Assembly (NCBI GenBank): GCA_945898015.1 | Contig: CAMDGM010000014.1 | Span: 16,882 to 80,881, forward strand | Reading direction: 5' to 3' | From: PVC group bacterium | Lineage (GTDB): Bacteria; Verrucomicrobiota; Kiritimatiellia; CAIKKV01 | DNA length: 64,000 nucleotides | Part shown: one piece after another, positions 57,579 to 64,000 of the stretch | Layout: every line of letters starts with the position of its first letter | Position numbering within the stretch: position 1 is the first letter of the stretch | The notes under the pieces: model-generated | What the model was told of the DNA's origin: nothing | The model's input: only the letters and a program-made list of their open reading frames with translations | Databases searched by the model: none | Made by a program: the position numbers and the translations under genes

Positions 57579-58802
57579 ATGTCGATATCCCGGGATGTGA
57601 CGGTGTTGCGCGAACTGGCGGCTCGCTATGGCGATATCTGCCGCGAGCCGGTCCAGGAAGTGAGGCGGGCGTTGTGGCGGCGTCACAACAGCCTGAAACG
57701 AACACGGCCTCTGATCTACACACGGGCCTATGCCTTCCAGGAGATGCCCCAGTCGGCGTGCGTGTGCGAGGATCCCTTTTTCAAGGGCTTCGAGGCCCAT
57801 TTCCGGTCCCAGCTCTTCTGGCATTCCCTGAACGACGATTCCATTTTCGAGCCGTGGGTCACGGTGCCCGCCGCCAAGGCCTGTCACGGATGGGGCGTGA
57901 CGGCCGATCGCCATTTTTCCGGTGAGGCACGGGGGTCCTACAAAGTCGATTATCCCCTGAAGACGCTGGATGACTTCGAGAAGCTGCGCGTTCCGTGGCA
58001 TGCCATCGACGAGGTGAAAACGGCCGCGGCCGCCCGCAAACTGGAGGACGCGATCGGCGACCTCATCACAATCGACGTGGACCGCGGCCCCGCGCACCGG
58101 GTGTGGTCGGCCGATCTCTCCACCGATCTGGGGTACCTGCGCGGGATCGAGCATTTCATGGTGGACATGATGGACAATCCCGAGTGGCTTCACAAGCTGG
58201 TCGGGTTCATGTCACGGGGCGTGTTGAAGGATCAGTCTGAAGCGGAGGCGGCGGGCGACTGGGGGCTGAGCGATCACCAGAACCAGGCCATGCCGTATGC
58301 CGAGGAGCTGCCCGATCCCGCCGCGAACCGCACCGGCGTGTCGCGCAAGCAGTTGTGGTGTTTCGCCGCGGCCCAGGAGTTCACGGCGGTTTCTCCGGCC
58401 ATGCACGAGGAGTTCCTGCTGCGCTACCAGCTTCCGGTCATGAGCCAGTTCGGGCTGTCCGCTTACGGGTGCTGCGAGGACCTGACGCAGAAGATCGACA
58501 TGCTCCGGCAGATCCCCAACTTACGACGGATCGCCGTGTCTCCTTTTGCGAACGTGGCCCGGTGCGCGGAGCAGATCCGGGCCGATTACGTGCTCAGCTA
58601 CCGGCCCAGCCCCACGGACATGGTCGGCTACGGCTACGACGAGGCGCGGATCCGCCGCATTCTGGAGCGCGACCTGACCGCCTGCAAGGGCTGTCATGTG
58701 GACATCACGCTCAAGGATGTGGAGACGGTTCAGGGGGATCCGGACCGGGTCCGCAAGTGGGTGCGGTTGGCCCGCGAGATCGGCGAGTCCATCCTCGGGT
58801 GA
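57579..58802 (+). CDS. Uroporphyrinogen-decarboxylase-superfamily protein B
   Basis: The 407-residue protein is a close paralogue of protein A, sharing the N-terminal VLRELAARYGDI and the C-terminal SPTDMVGYGYDEARIRRIL and ITLKDVETVQGD, and a Cys-rich YGCCEDL shared by both. The ATG at 57579 is chosen because it matches the paralogue start; an in-frame extension upstream is non-homologous. The 271-bp gap between A and B should hold both promoters, but I could not identify clear ones. Loss of heme function is inferred from the divergence, and a corrinoid or methyl-transfer role is only a guess. Confidence 0.78.
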   Translation: MSISRDVTVLRELAARYGDICREPVQEVRRALWRRHNSLKRTRPLIYTRAYAFQEMPQSACVCEDPFFKGFEAHFRSQLFWHSLNDDSIFEPWVTVPAAKACHGWGVTADRHFSGEARGSYKVDYPLKTLDDFEKLRVPWHAIDEVKTAAAARKLEDAIGDLITIDVDRGPAHRVWSADLSTDLGYLRGIEHFMVDMMDNPEWLHKLVGFMSRGVLKDQSEAEAAGDWGLSDHQNQAMPYAEELPDPAANRTGVSRKQLWCFAAAQEFTAVSPAMHEEFLLRYQLPVMSQFGLSAYGCCEDLTQKIDMLRQIPNLRRIAVSPFANVARCAEQIRADYVLSYRPSPTDMVGYGYDEARIRRILERDLTACKGCHVDITLKDVETVQGDPDRVRKWVRLAREIGESILG

Positions 58803-58874
58803 GCACAGCCAAGATGCCTCAGAGCACCACCCAGGTGGCCTGTGCCGCCATCCGGTCCGCCAAAGAACGCCGGG

Positions 58875-59801
58875 TCATCCGGCTGGATGAACTCTGAAGG
58901 CGGCATCCCGCCGCCCCTCGGCCCGAACAAAATAATCGTCCAGCAACTCCAGCCCAAACTCCCGGACCACATCCATGGCGGTCCGCTTGCCTGTCTGGCT
59001 GACAATCATCGCCGGTCCGAGGTCCGGCGGAATATCGATGATCACCTCACCTCGATATTTCCGCTCGATCTCCGGAAACTTCTCGCGGTTGTAATCCAGG
59101 TGCACAAAAGCCCGGTCCAGGTTAACCGTCACCCGGGCGATCGGATGATAACAGTCGTTCACGGCCAGCGTCCGGCCAAACGGATCCAAAACGCCGCCGC
59201 CCGTATACTGCCAGGCGCAGGCGAAAAAGGCGCGGCACTCATAGGCCCAGATAGCCTGCGCCAGGCCGCCGTGGTACAGGCTCGCGAACACGATAATGTC
59301 CGGCTTGAGCGCCCGATACGCATGCCGTAACGGCTGGAAATTGAGATCAAAGCAGATCGCCGTGCCCAACCGCCCGATAGGCGTGTCCAGCACCACCGCG
59401 CCAGGACCGGGAGCCAACCCCATCTCCAGTTCGCCGATCGTGGGATAGGTCTTCCCGTAATACCCCAGCGGCTTGCCGTCAGGCCCGTAGTATACCACGG
59501 CATTATAAACGCACGGCCCGGCCTTCAGCTTCACGGAACCGGCCACATGGCAGCGCTCCTGCCGCGCAAAATCCCGGTACAGCTGCAGGACAGGGCCGGG
59601 ACTCGCCAGCGTTTCGGCTTCAGCCATCGACTGGGCCACCGCCTCCACGCCCTCCGAGAAAATCGCCAGATCCACGCCATGCCCCCGGAGGGCCGCCAGT
59701 GCCTCCGCGATCTCCTCCAGAACGACCTTCCGCGCACCGTCTTTCCCACGCGCCCATTCGGACTGAAACCGGACCGTCGCAAGATTCACAAAACGAGCCA
59801 T
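58875..59801 (-). CDS. Carbon-nitrogen hydrolase (nitrilase superfamily)
   Basis: The 308-residue protein has the nitrilase triad: Glu in LAIFSEGVEA, Lys in GKTYPTIGELEMG and Cys in GTAICFDLNFQPL, with a usual DxxNRxxFP-like end (DYNREKFPEIE). It hydrolyses a nitrile or amide such as an N-carbamoyl compound. The ATG at 59801 is two bases after a GGGGGGG stretch; an upstream start nine codons earlier lacks support. It follows protein C by 42 bp on the same strand, so the two are probably cotranscribed. Confidence 0.9.
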   Translation of the reverse strand: MARFVNLATVRFQSEWARGKDGARKVVLEEIAEALAALRGHGVDLAIFSEGVEAVAQSMAEAETLASPGPVLQLYRDFARQERCHVAGSVKLKAGPCVYNAVVYYGPDGKPLGYYGKTYPTIGELEMGLAPGPGAVVLDTPIGRLGTAICFDLNFQPLRHAYRALKPDIIVFASLYHGGLAQAIWAYECRAFFACAWQYTGGGVLDPFGRTLAVNDCYHPIARVTVNLDRAFVHLDYNREKFPEIERKYRGEVIIDIPPDLGPAMIVSQTGKRTAMDVVREFGLELLDDYFVRAEGRRDAAFRVHPAG

Positions 59802-59843
59802 AGCCCCCCCTTTTTTCGCAATAAACAAACCACTCCGGCCGTT

Positions 59844-60962
59844 TCAGTCTTTCCCGCGCACCGCCCGACACACCGCCTCGAGCTGGGCCGGATCACGCGC
59901 CCCGTCGATTTGAATGGCCAGACCCTCCGGGCGCAACGCCCGGGCCAGCGCCGGAACCTCCTCGATCGGTGCATAAACCAGCAGAGACCGCCCTTGACTT
60001 TGAATCCGGCGAAACATATCCAGCCAGGCCAGGGCGGAGGGCGTGCCGGCGCCCGGCGTATACTGGACGGCCCGGATGGCGGGGATGTCCAGCAGCGCCT
60101 CGAGATGCCGCGTCGATCCCGCCCCATCGAGGTGAAAGATGCAGCGGGGCGCCATCCTCGACTGTCGCTCGATATCCGGCAGGCAGACCTGCTCCGCGAT
60201 ATCCGGGCCCACGGAAAACAACAGGTCGCATTCGGCGATCACATACGGCTGGTCCGACCCGAGCATGTGCCAGTGAACCAGCTCCGCCCCGCTCTGAAAG
60301 GCGGTATCGCGCATAAACGCCCCGGCCTCCGCGAGCGCAGGGATCATGGCCGCGGTGGCGGCGGCGATCCGCTCCGGCTGGTCCACGGTATCCAGGCACA
60401 ATTCCGTCGCCCCGCGCAGGTTGGAGAGGATGTCACAGGGGCCGCCCAGGTTGGGCGTCGCCAGCACGGCGCGGCCCCGCGCCGCCCCGGCGGCGGCGCG
60501 CAGGAGCGTGTCGAATGTTTTCCAGCCGGCGCTCTGCCGGTCGAGCGTCCAGGCCGGCGCATTCGACCAGTCGTCACGGATGAAGGCATGGCTCCACGCC
60601 GTGTCGGAGCCGTACTCCCGATCCAGCCCCATGAGCATCGGCAGGCAACAGGGCCCCAGATCGACCCGGATAAATGGCAGCGCATCCGATGCCGGCGCAA
60701 GCTGGGCCACATCCCGCAACTTCGCCTCCAGCCACCGCGCGGGATCCTCCCGCCATTCCATCCGGCGCGTGATCGGCCGCGCCGGATCGCGATTGGCATA
60801 CCCCAGCAGCAACGGCAGGCCCTCAACCGAAGCCCGGGCCCACCACGCTTCATGCCGCCCGGCCCGGGCCGCAAAGTCCGGGCTCAACGCCAGGGGCCCC
60901 CGTTCCAGCGCTGGGACGGTTGCCGTCCTCCGTCCCTTTTCATAGGTCCCTGCCCGATCCAT
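59844..60962 (-). CDS. Uroporphyrinogen-decarboxylase-superfamily protein C
   Basis: The 372-residue protein has the URO-D barrel outline, with LGPCCLPMLMGLDREYGSD, FFHLDGAGS-like CIFHLDGAGSTRHLEAL and PGAGTPSALAWLDMF blocks. It is only distantly related to proteins A and B. It resembles MtbA/CmuA-like methyltransferase relatives, which lack the HemE active-site Asp context, but the specificity is unknown. A GAGAGGGAAAGGG stretch lies six bases before the ATG at 60962. It is the first gene of the pair with the nitrilase. Confidence 0.72.
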   Translation of the reverse strand: MDRAGTYEKGRRTATVPALERGPLALSPDFAARAGRHEAWWARASVEGLPLLLGYANRDPARPITRRMEWREDPARWLEAKLRDVAQLAPASDALPFIRVDLGPCCLPMLMGLDREYGSDTAWSHAFIRDDWSNAPAWTLDRQSAGWKTFDTLLRAAAGAARGRAVLATPNLGGPCDILSNLRGATELCLDTVDQPERIAAATAAMIPALAEAGAFMRDTAFQSGAELVHWHMLGSDQPYVIAECDLLFSVGPDIAEQVCLPDIERQSRMAPRCIFHLDGAGSTRHLEALLDIPAIRAVQYTPGAGTPSALAWLDMFRRIQSQGRSLLVYAPIEEVPALARALRPEGLAIQIDGARDPAQLEAVCRAVRGKD

Positions 60963-61390
60963 AAGCAACCCTTTCCCTCTCCGGAACAACTCAGAAGGAG
61001 TTATAGACGCCCCACAAAGAGTAGATATTGGGATGGAAAGAGTACGAGATCAAGGAAATTGGAGGGTCAACCCCGTCTCCTGCGCGTGGTTCGAATGTTG
61101 TTTTCATATAGACCACACACGGAACGGCTCAAGCCGGCAGGGACCGCTGTTACACGATCCCTGCCCGCCGCTTACCGCCCTCATCCCCCACTCGCCAGAC
61201 TGGTCGTGCCCCACGCCTTGATAATGTAGGGGCCGATGGATTCACGCAGCTGGCACACCCGAGGCGCCGCGCCCCTCGAAACACCAGGGCACAGTAAGCC
61301 TGAGCCGGTTCACTGATCCTGAATTATGGCGAAGCATCAGCATCGGTGGACGTCCGTGGCCGCCGGGGTTAATGAGGTCCGCCCTGCGCG
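60963..61390 (+). other. 428-bp gap with no recognised gene
   Basis: No convincing coding region, tRNA or terminator was seen. Short open frames on both strands have no domain pattern and no clear ribosome site. Confidence 0.6.
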
Positions 61391-61627
61391 CTAATACGTG
61401 AACAAATCCTTGAAGGAATAGGCGTTCCCGGACGCCTTGCATAAGGCGTCGCGGATTTTGGTCCGCACGTTGACGGTAAGCCGCCTTCCCTTGCAGGCCC
61501 TGGAAACCATCTTGAACGTCAACTGGTCGGTTGACGCCTTTACCAGGCCGGCCGGCTTCAGCGCAAGCTCCGCCATGATGCGCGCCAGAGGCTGTTCCCC
61601 GAGGTTCCGCTCAATCCCGTCACCCAT
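61391..61627 (-). CDS. Small HTH-like regulator of the DLFTY family
   Basis: The 78-residue protein has a conserved pattern I have seen in PVC genomes: PLARIMAELALKPAGLVKAS, then KMVSRACKGRRLTVNV and a C-terminal YSFKDLFTY. A compact helix-turn-helix fold is likely. No named family is claimed. The ATG at 61627 lies nine bases after AGGA; a GTG six codons upstream is possible. It is transcribed away from the phosphatase-nuclease pair. Confidence 0.7.
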   Translation of the reverse strand: MGDGIERNLGEQPLARIMAELALKPAGLVKASTDQLTFKMVSRACKGRRLTVNVRTKIRDALCKASGNAYSFKDLFTY

Positions 61628-61884
61628 GCCGTTTTGTCCTGTCACAGGCCAACCCTGCCTGCGAAAAACTGATCATGCGTCACTATTTCGCCGGGAGCCT
61701 GCGGGCCGTTCGCGCGGCCCGTGTTTTCGTAGATAAAACTCCAGACCCTGTTGAGGGTGCGGGATGGAATCGATGTATGCATGGGAATGATGGTGCGGGA
61801 CGCACGCGAATCTGTCAAGCCCTCGAATCAAGCCCAAGGCCTCAACGGTTGTATTCCGCACTCCGCTCTGTCAGAATCACAGAC

Positions 61885-62262
61885 ATGCCACATACAAGAC
61901 CCCATGTTCTATTCGTCTGTGCGCTTAACAAGTGGCGCAGTCCGACGGCGGCCCGGATCTACGCCAACGATCCGCGCATCGAAGTCCGATCGGCCGGCCT
62001 ATCGCCGCAGAGTCCGCATCGTCTTTCGCTGCAGGATTTGAAATGGGCCGACCTTGTGCTGGTCATGGAATCCACGCACACGGCACGAATACGGGAGGCC
62101 TTCCGGGACTCCCCTCTGCCGCCCATTGAATGCCTGGAAATCCACGATGCCCCTGGATTGATGGATGACACCCTAGCCAAGTTGATTAGGGCAGGTACGG
62201 AGGCCCATCTTAGCGCTGGGTTCGGGATCGCTACGAATGCAAAACCCGGGGCCAACCCGTGA
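61885..62262 (+). CDS. Low-molecular-weight protein tyrosine phosphatase family protein
   Basis: The 125-residue protein has the altered P-loop VLFVCALNKWRSPTAARIY (a CxxNxxRSP form) followed by RSAGLSPQSPHRLS and WADLVLVMESTH, as in a short subfamily usually of about 105-115 residues. In the classical loop C(x)5R the Cys and Arg are both present. The usual DPxDP-type catalytic loop is replaced by EIHDAPGLMDD. Its C-terminal 15 residues look unrelated. The stop and next start overlap as GTGA. Confidence 0.85.
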   Translation: MPHTRPHVLFVCALNKWRSPTAARIYANDPRIEVRSAGLSPQSPHRLSLQDLKWADLVLVMESTHTARIREAFRDSPLPPIECLEIHDAPGLMDDTLAKLIRAGTEAHLSAGFGIATNAKPGANP

Positions 62263-62606
62263 ACCCCGACGTGCCCTGGTATCTCTACGTTATCCGCACG
62301 ATCAAAGGGACCCTCTATGCGGGCATTACCACAAATGTCCGGCGGCGCTATCAGGAACACGTCACCGGCAGCCCCAAGGCGGCGCGGTTCCTGCGGGCGA
62401 ATCCGCCACAGGACCTTGTGTTCAAACGCCGCATCGGATCACACTCCTTGGCGCTCAAGGTCGAGTACCGGTTCAAGCAGCTATCCAAACGGAACAAAGA
62501 AACGATCATCCGGGCTGGCAAGCTGCGCTTTGACCGGGAGACGGGGGCGATATCCAATCCTCCCAGCGCGAACGATACCGACGTAGCGAAGGCGAGGGGC
62601 GACTAG
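62259..62606 (+). CDS. GIY-YIG nuclease family protein (YhbQ-like)
   Basis: The 115-residue protein has the GIY-YIG core YLYVIRTIKGTLYAGITTNVRRRYQEH, with the Tyr pair and the catalytic Arg, and VEYRFKQLSK containing the Glu-bearing end. The single-domain YhbQ/UvrC-like members bind or cut DNA; function in this group is not established. The GTG start overlaps the phosphatase stop (GTGA). The stop codon lies inside the first unit of the tandem repeat that begins at 62598, so the end of the gene may have been reshaped by that repeat. Confidence 0.88.
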   Translation: MNPDVPWYLYVIRTIKGTLYAGITTNVRRRYQEHVTGSPKAARFLRANPPQDLVFKRRIGSHSLALKVEYRFKQLSKRNKETIIRAGKLRFDRETGAISNPPSANDTDVAKARGD

Positions 62607-62660
62607 GGTCAGGGCGACTAGGGTCAGCCCAGGGCGACTATCGGCGACTAGGGTCAGCCC
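62598..62660 (+). repeat. Short tandem repeat of GGCGACTA with GGGTCAGCCC
   Basis: Four copies of GGCGACTA start at 62598, 62613, 62633 and 62643, three of them followed by GGGTCA and two by GGGTCAGCCC. The array runs into the left end of the transposase element. Copies of a REP-like repeat next to a REP-associated transposase are expected. Confidence 0.85.
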
Positions 62661-63743
62661 TGTAGTTAGAAGTTATTCTTTTGATAACACGACCTCTATC
62701 TGTTTGATCCGGTTCGTTAGCTCCCCTTCCTCAACAGCCGCTGCGCGCAAGCAGGCCAGTTGCATGCTTACGGCCTTTCCGGTCCGAAGCCCCATGACGG
62801 CGGCGATTTCCCGTTGCGTTAGCCCGGCGTGACGCGCCAACGCATCCGCCAGGATCGGCCGCAGCCAAGCCCCCCGAGCGCGCCGACGAACCGCCTCTTC
62901 CCCCACTCCCATCACGCCGCAAACGACCTCCACAACCCGCTTTGCCGATAAGGCCCGCCCCAGAGACCGCAGCGCCACATCCTCTGGCGTCAGCGCCTTC
63001 CGGGTGGCCGCCTCGTACAAGTCCTGGATCCGATCCCGAAAGGCTTCACTTCCCAGGCACAAAGGCGACTCCCTTGCCGCACGCATGAACTCTTCATCCG
63101 TCTCCTGGATCGCTCTCTCGATAAACCGCCTCATCGCCGCTCGCCGCCGGGCCTCCGTACGCCCCTCCATCATCTCAAGCAACGGGTGAACGTTGACAAA
63201 CTTCCAGGAAGGTTTTCCCGTATACGCGGCGTAACTGCTCCATCGGTAGGCCCGCAGTTCAATCACCCGCTCTGCAACTGACTTGGACCGCCAAGCCTTC
63301 GTAAATACCGGATTAAGGTGCACATACCGCATCAGTTTAAGCAGATAGTCGTCGCCCTCTACCGGCTTGGCCTTATACCGCCCCTGCATCAGGTGCCCCG
63401 CCAGCCGATGGCGCGTGTTGTAAAACACCGTGTAGGCCGTCTGAAGCCGGTGCATGAAGCGGCCAAGGTTGGGAAGCGCCGTCTCCAGCACCAGGTGCAC
63501 GTGATTGCTCATCAAACAGAAAGCGTATAGGCGGACCTGAAAAACTTCCGCGTATTCCTCAAGTTTCTGGATGAATCGTCCCCGGTCCCGGTCATCGTTG
63601 AAAATCTTCCGCCGCTGGTTCCCGCGAACCGTAACGTGGTAAATCGCGCCTTCATATTCCACTCGTGCCAATCGTGCCATGGCAGGAAGAAAACCAAATC
63701 AATCCCGCCCAGTCAAGTTGTTTTCTAAATTCAGGGCTGACCC
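62651..63743 (-). mobile_element. REP-associated tyrosine transposase element bounded by 12-bp inverted repeats
   Basis: GGGTCAGCCCTG at 62651-62662 and its exact reverse complement CAGGGCTGACCC at 63732-63743 flank a Y1-type transposase gene. The unit is about 1.1 kb. This arrangement fits a RAYT-type element. Target-site duplications were not looked for and are not expected with this class. Confidence 0.8.
62673..63680 (-). CDS. REP-associated tyrosine transposase (Y1 family)
   Basis: The 335-residue protein has the Y1_Tnp (PF01797) domain in the N-terminal 150 residues. The HUH-type metal motif lies in CLMSNHVHLVLE, the start is ARVEYEGAIYHVTVRGNQR, and LMRYVHLNPV follows. The C-terminal half has an HTH-like segment (LTQREIAAVMGLRTGKAVS). 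RAYT proteins cut at REP hairpins through a single Tyr. The opening MARLARVEYEG is typical of the family. It is flanked by inverted repeats, and the tandem repeats are 20-75 bp from its stop. Confidence 0.92.
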   Translation of the reverse strand: MARLARVEYEGAIYHVTVRGNQRRKIFNDDRDRGRFIQKLEEYAEVFQVRLYAFCLMSNHVHLVLETALPNLGRFMHRLQTAYTVFYNTRHRLAGHLMQGRYKAKPVEGDDYLLKLMRYVHLNPVFTKAWRSKSVAERVIELRAYRWSSYAAYTGKPSWKFVNVHPLLEMMEGRTEARRRAAMRRFIERAIQETDEEFMRAARESPLCLGSEAFRDRIQDLYEAATRKALTPEDVALRSLGRALSAKRVVEVVCGVMGVGEEAVRRRARGAWLRPILADALARHAGLTQREIAAVMGLRTGKAVSMQLACLRAAAVEEGELTNRIKQIEVVLSKE

Positions 63744-64000
63744 CAATCGATGGGATTTCGGGCCGCGACGTACGCCTGATAATCCCGGTAGAGACGCTCC
63801 GCCCGTTCACCGCCGGGCTTCAGCCGCGCGCCGGGTGCACACAGCAAGCCGGGATACTGATAGGCGCAAGCGTACTCCAACGAATCCAGCCGGGCCAACT
63901 CCTCCCGCAGAGCGGCCATGGGAAGCGGAATGAGCGGAGAAGGCTCCCACTGCTCGGTTCCGTCCGGCAAGATGCGGGTGCATCCCTCGCGATGCGGGCC
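63731..64000 (-). CDS. Partial protein of unknown function, 3' end supplied by the transposase repeat
   Basis: The frame is open to the window edge, so the start is missing; 89 residues are visible (LREELARLDSLEYACAYQYP, then LYRDYQAYVAARNP). The stop TGA at 63731-63733 and the last codons lie in the right inverted repeat of the transposase element (reading WGQP then stop). The native 3' end may therefore have been displaced. No domain was recognised. Confidence 0.55.
   Translation of the reverse strand, partial: GPHREGCTRILPDGTEQWEPSPLIPLPMAALREELARLDSLEYACAYQYPGLLCAPGARLKPGGERAERLYRDYQAYVAARNPIDWGQP

Noticed and set aside
59547..61229. A 560-residue plus-strand open frame opposite the nitrilase and URO-D protein C
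   Set aside because: It is low-complexity Pro/Arg/Gly sequence, and the opposite strand codes for recognisable enzymes.

Overview
The window is a GC-rich, densely coded piece of a Gram-negative bacterial chromosome. Gram-negative envelope signs are an MlaE/MCE-type lipid transporter, lipoprotein signals, a small predicted beta-barrel protein and DegP-like secreted proteases. The mix of a TIGR03790-family secreted protein, helix-turn-helix plus EIIA fusions, L-fucose isomerase, several uroporphyrinogen-decarboxylase-like (URO-D) proteins, an RACo-type ferredoxin/ASKHA protein and giant Thr/Asn-rich secreted repeat proteins is typical of the PVC superphylum. Kiritimatiellota or Lentisphaerota is my best guess (inference; there is no rRNA in the window to confirm it).

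Layout. 1-9.1 kb (+): the 3' part of a giant secreted repeat protein, a GtrB/DPM1-like glycosyltransferase, an HpcH/HpaI-type aldolase and an RACo-like corrinoid activator. 9.1-11.6 kb (-): a membrane-anchored RRM protein and the primary sigma factor rpoD. 11.8-20.9 kb: a carbohydrate island around a divergently transcribed AraC regulator, with a GH4 glycosidase, Gfo/Idh/MocA oxidoreductase, FG-GAP repeat protein, radical SAM protein and ceramidase-like protein on one side. A second ceramidase-like protein follows on the other side, convergent with an MBL-fold hydrolase. 20.9-26.5 kb: a TPR-like protein, a secreted YidD-domain protein and two divergent AAA_14/DUF4143 ATPases with decayed gene fragments beside them, then a lipoprotein and a small duplicated secreted protein. 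26.6-30.8 kb: LolA-like protein, DUF6941 protein, TIM-barrel sugar isomerase and an ABC-2-like permease.

30.8-36.3 kb (-) is one compact cluster: HMA-like lipoprotein, xerD, rnc, mlaE, a degenerate ABC ATPase, an MCE protein and a repeat lipoprotein, with 4-8 bp overlaps in the transporter part. gyrB-gyrA (36.4-41.5 kb, +) diverge from it. 41.5-45.8 kb (-): FHA protein, a fused GHMP kinase-nucleotidyltransferase, a GmhB-like phosphatase and the TIGR03790 protein. 46-49.8 kb: SDR oxidoreductase, L-fucose isomerase and a HTH-EIIA fusion. Then come tRNA-Leu(UAG), an aspartate-type aminotransferase and a double-domain nucleoside diphosphate kinase. 52.4-55.9 kb (+): beta-barrel protein, a DegP-like protease and an apparently dead protease paralogue. 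56-61 kb: three URO-D-superfamily proteins and a nitrilase. 61.4-64 kb: small regulator, LMW phosphatase and GIY-YIG proteins, tandem repeats and a REP-associated tyrosine transposase bounded by 12-bp inverted repeats, which also supply the 3' end of the last, partial gene.

The most unusual points are several catalytic/degenerate pairings: a pseudo-ATPase in the MCE transporter operon, a pseudoprotease coupled to an intact protease, and a pseudo-NDK domain fused to an intact one. The kinase-nucleotidyltransferase fusion beside a GmhB-like phosphatase, an ATPase-YidD coupling and a strong terminator hidden in the 3' end of a convergent gene also stand out.
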